A stretch of 24,124 bases of DNA from a virus (IMGVR_UViG_3300030385_001471:1-24124); one strand, 5' to 3'. Shown: positions 1 to 7,823, counted from the first letter of the stretch. Numbers and translations are program-made. The notes: generated from the sequence alone by a model not told the origin.

Positions 1-1
1 G

Positions 2-556
2 CAGCGTCGCCAGTCTGAACTGGCAGAACGTGTCGGACTGAGACAACAGGCACAGCAGGAACTGACCGGACTTCTGACAGGTCAGATGTTGCAGACACCT
101 CAATTGTCGAACTTCATACCCCCACAAGCCCCGATTGATATTTTGGGACCATACGCAATGCAGCAACAGAACGCTTTGCAACGAGCACAGATCGCATCCG
201 CAGATCGAGCGGCAACACTCGGGGCATTGGGGACAGCAGTAGGAACTGGTGCTGGAATTTACGCCGCGTGTGATTATCGTCTGAAAGAGAACATCGAACC
301 GATGCCTGATGGCGCGATAGCCAAGATTCTACAGTTAAAGCCAAAGAGTTATAATTATCGAGAGGAATCTGGATTAGATCCTTCACCGACAGAAGGCTTT
401 ATAGCGCATGAAGTACAGGAAGTTATTCCTGATGCAGTCACTGGCAATAAGGATGGTGTCCTGCCACAGATGATTAATATGATGAGTATTCTTTCGACTC
501 TGACAAAGGCAGTGCAGGAGATATCCGCTCGTCTTGTTAAGCTGGAGAATAACTGA
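2..556 (+). CDS. Virion protein with C-terminal S74-type intramolecular chaperone (5' partial)
   Basis: The frame is open from the first bases of the window, so the N-terminus lies outside; the first internal Met is at 86. After a Gln/Ala-rich helical stretch and a Gly/Ala-rich segment (GTAVGTGAG) comes an S74-like domain. It starts with CDYRLKENI at 269 and continues with the typical LKPKSYNYR and EGFIAHEVQEVIPDAV. Domains of this family fold trimeric phage fibres and spikes, then often cleave themselves off at a Ser in an SDxRLKxNI context. Here the cleavage position is Cys. The gene ends in a TGATG overlap with the next virion gene. The domain call is firm; whether the missing N-terminal part is a fibre or an internal virion protein is not known. 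Confidence 0.8.
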   Translation, partial: QRRQSELAERVGLRQQAQQELTGLLTGQMLQTPQLSNFIPPQAPIDILGPYAMQQQNALQRAQIASADRAATLGALGTAVGTGAGIYAACDYRLKENIEPMPDGAIAKILQLKPKSYNYREESGLDPSPTEGFIAHEVQEVIPDAVTGNKDGVLPQMINMMSILSTLTKAVQEISARLVKLENN

Positions 557-2091
557 TGGCATTTAATCTACAAGCGCGGCCTATGGTGCAGTCTCCTTAT
601 GTGGAGCAATTGCTTCAGCCTACTGAGATACAAGCATTCAGCAAAAAAGCGCAAATTCAGGAAGCGTTACTGAAAACATTAAGCCAACTTGGTGTGGGTT
701 ATGCGGCTGGTCAAGAGAGGCGTAGGTCAGAAGGTGTGCGGGACAGGTTACGAGATGTTATAGCTGAGATACCGACCAGAGGCCCTAGTGGTTGGGTAAA
801 TCCTGATGCTGGTTGGGTGCCACCTGAAGGTGTCGTAGATGTATCTATGGTACGTCAAGGCAGGTTAATCCCTGAAGCAGAACGAGGTGATCCACGTTAT
901 CGTATGAGTACTGATTTGATGGGACGCCAGGGTAGGGACGAGCCATATACGCCGAGGGATATCGTACCATTCAGGCCAGATGACCCAAAAGGCACCGTTT
1001 TAGCTGATCCAACACAATTACGCGGGAAAGAAGCACTCTTTTCCGCAATAGCGACAGACCCACAACTTCAGAGTTTGGTAGGCTCGGACATAGACCAGAT
1101 TACGCAAATGATGGTGGCGGACCTCATGCAAGGACAGCCGCGAATCCTTACTGAGCAAGAACTAACAGATTATAAATATGCGCCTGGTACTGTTGTGCAA
1201 GAACTGCCAGGAGGAGGCCATAACGTTATTCAGCAGCCAGTTAAACCCACAGAGACATTTCACCAGATGAGTTCGGAACAATTATACAAAACTTTCCCCG
1301 GTAACTTCAGTGCAGAATTTGTAGAGGAAAACGCTGGCAAAATGTGGAACTACAGCGATAAGAACAAAAAGATAACAGCACTCGGAGGTGCGGGACAAAC
1401 AATTAATGTCGGTGGCGACAAAAACCCATTTTTCATAAAATTTGAAGGAGCTGTTGCAGTAGACGCGGGGGAGGCATATGAAAAGGCCCGTGTTATTGGA
1501 GGTGGAGCGCAAGTGCTGGATACGATGTTGGCATTTTTTGATGACCCAGATTTCGGCACAGGCAAAATGGAATCAGCGCTTCTGCCGCTTCGACAATGGG
1601 GTCGTAGCCTTGGTCTTGACATAGATGAAAACGATGTAGCCACTGCAGAAGTGTTTAATGCAAAAGCACAGCAACTTGTATTAGGGCAAGTTGAATTTAT
1701 GAAAGGTGCTTTGTCCAATAAAGAATTGGATTTCTTGGAAGCCCAAGTCGCTGGTTTGGAAAAAACTCGTAATGGTAATAAACTTATACTTTGGTTGGGT
1801 AAATCAACGGCGGCAAAAGCGTCTGCGTTCGCTAGATATATGAGAAACTGGAGAGACCCGAAAACGAAAGAACCATTCCAGAAAGTGGGATCGACAGGCT
1901 GGTTCAATATGCTGGACGATTGGGAAAAGAGCGACACATACACTATGACTCCAAAAGAATATATTATGGAACTTGCGGAAACTGACGAAGAATTGTGGAA
2001 GTCAGAAAAAGTTCCCGAAGATGAAATAGCAAATCGTTTAGAGAATAGGTATTCGTTGTCGTTAATCGGACGAGTATTCAAGGATTATTAG
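556..2091 (+). CDS. Large virion protein, probable ejection/internal protein
   Basis: A 511-residue protein whose ATG shares one base with the upstream TGA, so it is probably translationally coupled. I see no enzyme motif, signal peptide or clear membrane segment. Composition is mixed and polar, with charged helical stretches near the C-terminus (residues about 440-505). It lies between the S74-domain protein and a large Gly/Ala-rich protein, where podovirus-like phages keep internal or ejected proteins, and virion placement rests on that context only. Antisense open frames across the 3' half are shadows. Function is unknown; an adaptor or tail-tube accessory protein is an alternative. Confidence 0.75.
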   Translation: MAFNLQARPMVQSPYVEQLLQPTEIQAFSKKAQIQEALLKTLSQLGVGYAAGQERRRSEGVRDRLRDVIAEIPTRGPSGWVNPDAGWVPPEGVVDVSMVRQGRLIPEAERGDPRYRMSTDLMGRQGRDEPYTPRDIVPFRPDDPKGTVLADPTQLRGKEALFSAIATDPQLQSLVGSDIDQITQMMVADLMQGQPRILTEQELTDYKYAPGTVVQELPGGGHNVIQQPVKPTETFHQMSSEQLYKTFPGNFSAEFVEENAGKMWNYSDKNKKITALGGAGQTINVGGDKNPFFIKFEGAVAVDAGEAYEKARVIGGGAQVLDTMLAFFDDPDFGTGKMESALLPLRQWGRSLGLDIDENDVATAEVFNAKAQQLVLGQVEFMKGALSNKELDFLEAQVAGLEKTRNGNKLILWLGKSTAAKASAFARYMRNWRDPKTKEPFQKVGSTGWFNMLDDWEKSDTYTMTPKEYIMELAETDEELWKSEKVPEDEIANRLENRYSLSLIGRVFKDY

Positions 2092-2102
2092 GAAAAAACA
2101 AT

Positions 2103-4082
2103 ATGAGTGATTCTGTAACCAAACAGCTCGTTGCTGGTGAGCGTAAACCCGAACAAACCACGGAAGACGCGCCTGGAGCTTTAACGTGGACAGATAGAGC
2201 GCGACTAGCTAGCCAAGGTGCAACATATAACTTTTCGGATGAATTGATTGGTACAATACGAGGTTTGGTTTCTGGTGACTTAACTGTAGGGCAAGCTATA
2301 GATCTGGAACGCGAACAGTTAGCAAAATCTAGGAAAAAACCAGGGGCGTTAGCGACAGAAATTGGTGGTGCAGTTCTGCCTGGTTTATTATTGGCTCCAT
2401 TCAGTGGAGGTGCAAGCGCGGCTGTGAGTTTGGCAAACCTAGCAAAAATCGGTGCAGGGCAAGGTGCGTTAGCTACTGTAGGTGCAGCCGAGGGAGACCC
2501 CATTGAAAGAGTTGTAGAAAACCCATTAGCTATTGCCACTGGTGCAGCTATAGGTGGCGTTGGCGGTCCAGCAATAACGAAAACAGTGCAAGGCATGGGG
2601 GCATTGACGATTCCGCTACAAAGAATAACTGATTGGACAATGAGAAAGTTAGGAGGTCGCTTGCCGAGAGCGGCTGAACAAGAACTGCTAACGGTATTAG
2701 AGCAGAACAAGTTACCGATTGAGGAGGTAATAGATCGAGTCGGACAAGGCGAAATAATCCCAGATATGTCAGAAGAATTGGCAAAGTATGTGAGGGCACT
2801 CTATGCAAAAAGCGGTAGAGGCGCGGAAATAATCGCTTCTAATGTAACGAGAAGAAGCACAGAAAAAGCATCAGGTGTGCTTAAGCAGATGAAACAAGAT
2901 TTAGCGCCAGGTGCAGAAACTCCGAATGTTACAAGGGCCGTTAGGAAAACAGAACGAGCACTGAAAAAAGAATCTAGTGACGAATACGATGCTGTTTTCA
3001 ACACTGCGAAAGTGATTGACGAATCATTGAATAAGGAAATTGTTTCTTTGTTAAACGATGTCCCTGCATTGCGAGAGATAGCAACAAAACATTTGCAGTT
3101 GAAACGATTAAAGCCGTTGTTCGAAATAGTAGATGGTAAACTCAAGCTCATACGTTCTGCTACTTTAGAAGAAGGGGAAGTTATACGAAGGGCGTTAGCG
3201 GATGGAAAAATGAAACCCGGCAACGAAGGCGCGTTATGGGGAGATTTAGAAAGAGGATTGCGCACGAAATTAGATGACTTTGAACCCTCATTAAAAGCAG
3301 TGAGAGCAAAGTGGGCATCTATTATGGCGTCCAAAGATGCGTTCAAACAGGGCCGGAAGGCATTGCGAAACCCAGATATAGACGCAGAAGAAATCTTTAT
3401 AGAAAATCTGTTGGACTCTGGTAGCGAAGAAGCACTAGCGGCATATAGAGCAGGGGTAGCTGAATCGTTACGTAGAATATCAGGAAGGACTGTTGGTTCC
3501 CGAACAACATTGATAAAGCAGCTTAATCATCTCGATGAGCCTGAAAGAATAAATGCGCGGAGAGTTTTAGAGCGGTTATACCCAGATGATAAATTAGAAA
3601 ACATACTAAAAAAGCTGGATCAGGCGGCACGATCTATAAGAACGGCCCAAACGGTAAGAGGTGGCTCGCAAACAGCTATAACACAAGAAGCAGTCAAGCG
3701 TATAGGGTCGAACAGCTTAGTTCCTAACCTCAGAGCGATGTTTAGAGGTGATGTTATGGCACCAGTACGGCTGGTAACAGATGTACTGAAAAATAGAGCG
3801 CAAAATTTGAACCAAAGCCAATTAACTAGAATCTCCCAATTGGTGGTATCAGAAAATCCTATTGCGTTGCGCAAAGCGTTGACAGAGCCAAATGCTCAAC
3901 GAGTTATAATAAATGCCATAGAAAATGCTTATGGTTTGGTTCAGCGTGGTGCATCGTCCGCAGGGGTTATAACAGTATCCCCCTTACCGATGGAATCTGG
4001 TGCTATCGAACAATCGCAAAAGATAATGCGCCAAATACCTGAGCTTCTTGGCTTGGGTAAACGACGACAGAGCCAACAATGA
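2103..4082 (+). CDS. Large virion protein with Gly/Ala-rich hydrophobic region, probable ejection protein
   Basis: A 659-residue protein with its ATG a few bases after an AGGAAA ribosome-binding site (from 2091). Residues about 81-170 are rich in Gly, Ala, Leu and Val with glycine-zipper-like spacing (GALATEIGGAVLPGLLL, ATGAAIGGVGGPAI). This is the kind of region found in proteins that phages push into or through the host membrane. The rest is charged and helical (residues 200-600). No peptidoglycan hydrolase motif was found. The role as an injected DNA-delivery protein is inferred from the hydrophobic segment and the neighbouring virion genes, not from a recognised family. Confidence 0.75.
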   Translation: MSDSVTKQLVAGERKPEQTTEDAPGALTWTDRARLASQGATYNFSDELIGTIRGLVSGDLTVGQAIDLEREQLAKSRKKPGALATEIGGAVLPGLLLAPFSGGASAAVSLANLAKIGAGQGALATVGAAEGDPIERVVENPLAIATGAAIGGVGGPAITKTVQGMGALTIPLQRITDWTMRKLGGRLPRAAEQELLTVLEQNKLPIEEVIDRVGQGEIIPDMSEELAKYVRALYAKSGRGAEIIASNVTRRSTEKASGVLKQMKQDLAPGAETPNVTRAVRKTERALKKESSDEYDAVFNTAKVIDESLNKEIVSLLNDVPALREIATKHLQLKRLKPLFEIVDGKLKLIRSATLEEGEVIRRALADGKMKPGNEGALWGDLERGLRTKLDDFEPSLKAVRAKWASIMASKDAFKQGRKALRNPDIDAEEIFIENLLDSGSEEALAAYRAGVAESLRRISGRTVGSRTTLIKQLNHLDEPERINARRVLERLYPDDKLENILKKLDQAARSIRTAQTVRGGSQTAITQEAVKRIGSNSLVPNLRAMFRGDVMAPVRLVTDVLKNRAQNLNQSQLTRISQLVVSENPIALRKALTEPNAQRVIINAIENAYGLVQRGASSAGVITVSPLPMESGAIEQSQKIMRQIPELLGLGKRRQSQQ

Positions 4083-4107
4083 CCCCACACAAAGAAGGCG
4101 CTGACTA

Positions 4108-5034
4108 ATGCCCAATTACGGGTTGTTAGCTCAACAAGGCAGGAGAGAAGACAACGCCGCTATGGGCGGTCAGGTAGCTCATATCAGTGCGGTGGAAGCA
4201 GAACTACTCAGACTGTTGGGCGGTGCTGGTACTACCAACCCTATGACTGGACTGCCTGAGTATCAGATGGGCACTTATGCGCAGGGACCGGGCGTTGCTT
4301 TCACTGCTGGTTCTGGTTCTGCAGCAGCACAAGCAGCGGCAGCGGCGGCAAGAGCGATGGGGGGTAGAACTTCATACGTTGCCGGAGGAAGTCCTTCTGC
4401 TTTTAAGGGCATGGGCGCTCAAGTTAGTAGCGGAGGTATGGGTTTCACGGCTGGCGAATCGGCAGCAGCAGCACAAGCAGCAGCAGCAGCAGCAGCAGCA
4501 CAAGCAGCCAACGTAGCAGCAGTGCAAGGAGGCCGTCCAGGCGCAAGGGGAGAAGCTCTCTATGGTGATAGGTCATGGCAAGAATCAACACCTCTTTCTA
4601 AGGAAGGGGAAAATGTTGCCGAGGGGTTAATGAATTTTGTTACATCTTATGAGGGGCTAAAAAGTAAACTTGGATTGGGAAAACTTGCTGTTCCTCTCAC
4701 TGTTGATGCCGTAATTAGTCTAGGTCTTAAAAGTTTTGCAAAAGCATTAACAAATACGGGAGGTTATTACGGCGCGGGTCAGCCTGGTGGAGTGAATCCA
4801 TACTCAACGCCTGCAACTGTACAGTTAGCGGATGTCATTGCTGCGCCGCTTGTAAAACCCGTTGAGGGTGAGCCGTTTATTCTTCCAACAGACCAGAAAG
4901 CTTTGGAAGATGCAAAATTACTAGAATTAGCGTTACTAGAGCTATTACCAAATATAGAAGGATTTCCTCCAGAAATAGCCTCTATCATGCAACAATTTGT
5001 GGAAGAAAAACAACCATTAGGAAGCACAGCATGA
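4108..5034 (+). CDS. Ala/Gln/Gly-rich low-complexity virion protein
   Basis: A 308-residue protein starting at ATG 4108 after AAGAAGG. It begins MPNYGLLAQQ, and the two genes at 5431 and 5820 also begin MPN. Residues about 65-140 hold two related low-complexity blocks, FTAGSGSAAAQAAAAAARA and FTAGESAAAAQ followed by an Ala run, separated by a Gly/Ser linker; they are encoded by GCA/CAG triplet repeats. The C-terminal half is ordinary, with a Leu-rich acidic helix (residues about 265-290). It probably belongs to the virion by position. Its stop overlaps the next start as ATGA. No family recognised. Confidence 0.7.
   Translation: MPNYGLLAQQGRREDNAAMGGQVAHISAVEAELLRLLGGAGTTNPMTGLPEYQMGTYAQGPGVAFTAGSGSAAAQAAAAAARAMGGRTSYVAGGSPSAFKGMGAQVSSGGMGFTAGESAAAAQAAAAAAAAQAANVAAVQGGRPGARGEALYGDRSWQESTPLSKEGENVAEGLMNFVTSYEGLKSKLGLGKLAVPLTVDAVISLGLKSFAKALTNTGGYYGAGQPGGVNPYSTPATVQLADVIAAPLVKPVEGEPFILPTDQKALEDAKLLELALLELLPNIEGFPPEIASIMQQFVEEKQPLGSTA
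4319..4509. repeat. GCA/CAG triplet-repeat tracts, two blocks
   Basis: Two blocks rich in GCA triplets, about 4319-4351 and 4462-4509, encode Ala runs broken by single Gln residues (AAAQAAA). The second is the purer, with an interrupted GCA array of 16 triplets. Slippage at such arrays makes length variation between related phages likely. Confidence 0.85.
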
Positions 5035-5419
5035 TTAAAGAACTTTTTTAATATCGGCTCTTACGCTAACAGCGGAACCGTTGTCAGCGGAACACAATGC
5101 CGTAATCCCACACCCTTGTGATTCAGGAGTCCAGCTACAAACACTGACGGATGCCTGGTCACGTCGATTTAATGCGGAATCCCGCGATCTTACTGAAGAA
5201 CAAAGATTTAATTTCCTTGAGAATGTCCCAATAGATGATGTCGATAATATCCGTGTATTCCGGTCAAACGTGCAGCCCGGTTATGCGGTTGTGTTAAGCT
5301 CGACATTCGAGAACTTCCTCGATGGGAAACTATTGGTCCAGATGCAGTGCGTTAAAAGGATCAACGGTGCCTTATCGATAATCTACAATCCTCCAGCATT
5401 CGAAGAACTTATTAAGTGA
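5031..5419 (+). pseudogene. Secreted-type protein interrupted by a one-base shift in a T run
   Basis: An ATG at 5031 overlaps the upstream stop (ATGA) and has AGGAAG (5019-5024) six bases before it, so the start is well supported. It reads MIKELF and stops at TAA 5049, inside a run of six T (5044-5049). Shifting by -1, or adding one T, joins it to a frame open to 5419, giving MIKELF-LISALTLTAEPLSA then EHNAV. That is a plausible signal peptide with an A-x-A-like cleavage site (LSA/E). The downstream frame has no ATG before its middle; only TTG 5081 would serve as an independent start. The 128-residue product would be exported. Sequencing error, real mutation and -1 frameshifting are all possible. 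Function unknown. Confidence 0.6.
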
Positions 5420-5430
5420 GGTAACTACCA

Positions 5431-5820
5431 ATGCCAAACCGAGCAGATTACAGAGGCGCATTACAAACAAGTCCGTTGGCGAGTGCTATTGTTGCGCCGC
5501 CTCCGCCGCCGCCTCCACCATCTTCTTTTCCGCAACAGGTAGGGCCTGATATTCCTGGCATACTTGGGAGGAGTGGCCCTCCTACACCACCGGCGGGAGA
5601 ACAGAATGTTTTGATGCGTTTACTAAATGCTTTGACAAATCGCAGCGAAGACCCAAGAGAAGCAAAAATGAATGCCATTGCGCGGAGAACTGGGGAAGAC
5701 CCTGCTGCTTTGCTAGGACTATCTGAGGAACAATTAGACCGTGTATATAGGGCCGTAATGAGCCAGCCTCCTGTTGGCGAACCACCTCCTGCTATACCAC
5801 GAGCCAGTGATATAGATTAA
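5431..5820 (+). CDS. Small protein with MPNRADY tag and polyproline tract
   Basis: A 129-residue protein starting at ATG 5431 with GAGGT eight bases upstream. Its first seven residues, MPNRADY, and a nearby TSPLA are shared with the next gene, and the first 20 bases of both genes are identical. After the tag comes a run of eight prolines (residues about 23-30) in a Pro-rich linker. A helical segment (residues about 55-110) follows, and then another Pro-rich end. No enzyme motif. The shared head suggests partial gene duplication or a common docking tag in the virion. Its stop overlaps the next ATG (TAATG). Confidence 0.65.
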   Translation: MPNRADYRGALQTSPLASAIVAPPPPPPPPSSFPQQVGPDIPGILGRSGPPTPPAGEQNVLMRLLNALTNRSEDPREAKMNAIARRTGEDPAALLGLSEEQLDRVYRAVMSQPPVGEPPPAIPRASDID

Positions 5821-6488
5821 TGCCAAACCGAGCAGATTATGGGGATGCTGGTGCATTGGCTAACTTGCTGGGTATGCAACCGCAAAAGACGAGTCCATTG
5901 GCGACATCCTTGGCCGGAACGAATTACACTATAGCGGATCGTAAAACTCCGACTCTAAAAGAAAAACTAATGCAAAGTGCTTACCTTGCAACCCCAGAAG
6001 AATCAGCATTGGAATTTGCCGAAGGCGATTTTCGATGGGGAGAGACAAAAAAAGGCGGGGATTCACCGAGAGATAAACCTGTTGTCTATATAAACTATGA
6101 CAAGTTTAAGGAAGGACTAGGACAGAAAGAACTAACGCCAGCACAAGTTGAAAAGTATCATCTTGGCGAAACCTTACACAATCTCAAAGATGTGGAACCA
6201 GAGACATACGAACGGCTAATGGAATCCGCCTTAGATAGTCCTGAATATAGAAAATGGATGGAAGATTCTTATCAATACGCCCTCAATGATCCATCTTATG
6301 AGGAAACAAGAGATATTAATGAATGGCACAGAGAGTCACGCTTCGATCAAGTTATCGGAGGTTATCTAGGTGCTGGTGATGAGGATTATCCAACTCTTAA
6401 AGACTGGTCACGCGATATGCCAGGTTATTCCAGTGACAAATTCAGAAAAGAATTAGAAAAGCTGCGAACGAGATTGGATATGGAATGA
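5820..6488 (+). CDS. Unknown protein with MPNRADY tag, acidic helical body
   Basis: A 222-residue protein that starts inside the upstream stop codon (TAATG). The N-terminus repeats the MPNRADY...TSPLA head of the previous protein. The body is different: a helical acidic domain with YHLGETLHNL (residues about 110-120), PETYERLMESALDSPEYRKWM and FDQVIGGYLGAGD, and a C-terminal charged helix. The HLGETLH stretch recalls metal-site patterns but is not HExxH, so no activity is claimed. It sits between virion and lysis genes and ends in an ATGA overlap with the next gene. Confidence 0.65.
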   Translation: MPNRADYGDAGALANLLGMQPQKTSPLATSLAGTNYTIADRKTPTLKEKLMQSAYLATPEESALEFAEGDFRWGETKKGGDSPRDKPVVYINYDKFKEGLGQKELTPAQVEKYHLGETLHNLKDVEPETYERLMESALDSPEYRKWMEDSYQYALNDPSYEETRDINEWHRESRFDQVIGGYLGAGDEDYPTLKDWSRDMPGYSSDKFRKELEKLRTRLDME

Positions 6489-6691
6489 ACGTCGAAGTAT
6501 TCGCAGCCGAGCTTCATTCTCACGTGGAGCATTGCAAGGAGAGGAATGAAATAAACTCACAGAGATTAGCGGAAATGAAACAGGAGTTGACTCGTTTGAA
6601 TGCCAGACTTGACAAGCTCCTATGGGTTTTTCTAGGTTTACTCGCAATTGCAGTAGGCCAGTTTATATTTACTGGTGTCCCGTGGCAGTAA
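6485..6691 (+). CDS. Small coiled-coil protein with C-terminal membrane segment
   Basis: A 68-residue protein beginning in an ATGA overlap with the upstream stop. Residues about 1-43 form a charged, heptad-like helix (EMKQELTRLNARLDKL). Residues about 45-62 are one hydrophobic span (LLWVFLGLLAIAVGQFIF), then a short end. This helix-plus-C-terminal-anchor layout is seen in XhlA-like phage membrane proteins encoded next to holins and endolysins, and the next gene is an endopeptidase. The role in lysis is inferred from topology and position. It overlaps the start of the endopeptidase gene by ten bases. Confidence 0.6.
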   Translation: MNVEVFAAELHSHVEHCKERNEINSQRLAEMKQELTRLNARLDKLLWVFLGLLAIAVGQFIFTGVPWQ

Positions 6692-7068
6692 CGTGGCGTT
6701 GGCCGAATTTCTCAATTAACGAACTGAAATGCAAAGGCAGCGGAGAATACCCCGACCTCACTCCAGAGATCGAAGCATTTTTGGACAAGTTACAGGCGAT
6801 ACGCGATACAGCGGGGCCGATGGTAATCACTTCCGGTTATCGTTCACCTTCGTACAATGCTCGCGTGTCCAAGACTGGTACGACAGGCCCACACACTACC
6901 GGGAGGGCAGTCGATGTCGCAGTACGTGGAATCGAAGCGTTCCAGGTAATACAACAAGCCCTTGAAAAGGGCATGACAGGAATCGGTATTAACCAGAAAG
7001 GGAAAGCCCGGTTCGTACATTTAGATGATTTAACGGACGGTCCTCGTCCGAGAATATGGAGTTACTGA
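6682..7068 (+). CDS. M15-family peptidase, phage endolysin
   Basis: Peptidoglycan-cleaving zinc peptidase of the D-Ala-D-Ala carboxypeptidase/VanY type, 128 residues from a GTG start at 6682. An ATG at 6622 in the same frame would add residues encoded inside the upstream membrane-protein gene with no family resemblance, so GTG is preferred. The product starts MAVTWRWPNFSINELKC as single-domain M15 endolysins do. The zinc ligands fit H71 and D78 in SGYRSPSYN...GPHTTGRAVDV, and H113 in FVHLD. There is no signal peptide, so it needs a holin to leave the cytoplasm. Candidate holins flank it, and the stop overlaps the next ATG (TGATG). Confidence 0.88.
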   Translation: MAVTWRWPNFSINELKCKGSGEYPDLTPEIEAFLDKLQAIRDTAGPMVITSGYRSPSYNARVSKTGTTGPHTTGRAVDVAVRGIEAFQVIQQALEKGMTGIGINQKGKARFVHLDDLTDGPRPRIWSY

Positions 7069-7229
7069 TGAAGAAATATAGAAAATTGATTGTAGCCGTC
7101 GTTGGGCTGGCGTTATTGCTGGCAAACGAGCATTTAGGCTTGAATTTACCAGGCACCGCGGAAGGCATTACTACAATGGTAGTTAGTGCTGGAACAGCGT
7201 TTGGTGTTTGGGGCGTTTCGAATGCCTGA
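7068..7229 (+). CDS. Holin-like small membrane protein
   Basis: A 53-residue product starting MKKYRKLIVAVVGLALLL, with a positively charged start. It has two hydrophobic stretches (residues about 7-19 and 34-50) separated by a short Gly/Pro/Asn-containing loop. The length, two-span topology and place directly after the endopeptidase fit a small holin that opens the inner membrane. Start and stop both overlap neighbours by one base (TGATG at each end). It is too short to be found by the usual ORF length cut-off. Holin activity is inferred. Confidence 0.6.
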   Translation: MKKYRKLIVAVVGLALLLANEHLGLNLPGTAEGITTMVVSAGTAFGVWGVSNA

Positions 7230-7435
7230 TGTTCACGTTTGCAAAAATACTGTCCCTCACAAATGTGCTTGTGGGCTGGCTAAAACAAAGAAGCTTGATA
7301 AAGATAGGTGAAGGAAAAGCAGTTAGAAAAGGACTCGCGGATGCCTTGGGCAAAATTAAAAAAGCTACTGCTGCTCGGTCTAATATCGACCGTTCCCGGC
7401 TGCGCCGGAAGTTCCGCGCTCCCAGAGATAGTTAA
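7229..7435 (+). CDS. Spanin inner-membrane subunit (Rz-like), probable
   Basis: A 68-residue protein from ATG 7229, which shares one base with the upstream TGA. The N-terminus is hydrophobic (FAKILSLTNVLVGWL, residues about 4-18). The rest is a cationic helix ending NIDRSRLRRKF, as in small inner-membrane spanin subunits of podophages. The stronger evidence is the out-of-frame partner at 7341, a lipoprotein-like gene overlapping its 3' end by 95 bases. Spanins fuse the inner and outer membranes at the last step of lysis. An upstream in-frame start at 7208 lies inside the holin-like gene and is less likely. Confidence 0.6.
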   Translation: MFTFAKILSLTNVLVGWLKQRSLIKIGEGKAVRKGLADALGKIKKATAARSNIDRSRLRRKFRAPRDS

Positions 7436-7565
7436 CTACATCCCCTGCGCGACACTGGAACCGTTTCTATATAGAGACGGCGATGCGTCGGACACTCTGG
7501 CGTGGGGCGATCGGTATAACTCTATCTGGGAGGTCCTCTGTGAGTCCGAAGCCATTAGACAATGA
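7341..7565 (+). CDS. Spanin outer-membrane lipoprotein subunit (Rz1-like), probable
   Basis: A 74-residue product in a different frame, overlapping the 3' end of the previous gene. ATG 7341 is preferred because AAAAGGA lies seven bases upstream and the product begins MPWAKLKKLLLLGLISTVPGC, a lipoprotein signal with the modified Cys at residue 21. The mature part carries two further Cys in a C...P...D...N...W..LC arrangement (PCATLEPFLYRD, NSIWEVLC) that I associate with small phage outer spanins. The lipobox V-P-G-C is slightly atypical. Together with the overlapped partner this is a convincing two-component spanin, and implies a Gram-negative host. Confidence 0.65.
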   Translation: MPWAKLKKLLLLGLISTVPGCAGSSALPEIVNYIPCATLEPFLYRDGDASDTLAWGDRYNSIWEVLCESEAIRQ

Positions 7566-7595
7566 TATCTTAAAAGAAGCTCCGCGTGATAAATA

Positions 7596-7823
7596 ATGGA
7601 CTTTATTTCAGAGTACTGGGAGCAACTAATACTATTAGGTTTAGGTGCGCTGATCATGGTCAAAATGAAATTTGTCCTAGACTCGCATTCTAAAGATATT
7701 TCCGACCTGGAAAGTCGCTCTACATATATTGATGTTGTAAAACTGAGAGCTGAAATGGACCAGTCGAATCGGCAAATCACGGCCTTGTGGGAACACGTCA
7801 ACTCACTGAAAAGTAGAGACTGA
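7596..7823 (+). CDS. Small membrane protein with coiled-coil tail
   Basis: A 75-residue protein with one N-terminal membrane span (residues about 11-27, LILLGLGALIMVKMKFV) followed by a charged coiled-coil-like helix (DISDLESRSTYIDVVKLRAEMDQ). It closes the lysis cassette, just before the point where the minus-strand operon converges. It could be a holin accessory, an antiholin or another spanin-like helper; nothing distinguishes these. No strong ribosome-binding site is seen before its ATG. Confidence 0.55.
   Translation: MDFISEYWEQLILLGLGALIMVKMKFVLDSHSKDISDLESRSTYIDVVKLRAEMDQSNRQITALWEHVNSLKSRD

Noticed and set aside
1350-2081. Minus-strand open frame of 243 codons
   Set aside because: Antisense to the 511-residue virion gene; Ser/Pro-rich composition is that of a shadow and it is isolated from other minus-strand genes.
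4277-4516. Gln-rich plus-strand frame over the GCA repeats
   Set aside because: It is the CAG reading of the same triplet repeats within the 4108 gene; only the Ala-reading frame continues into an ordinary protein.
6130-6190. HLGETLH in the 5820 protein as a metalloprotease site
   Set aside because: Does not match HExxH and no third ligand is evident; a protease call would be over-reading.
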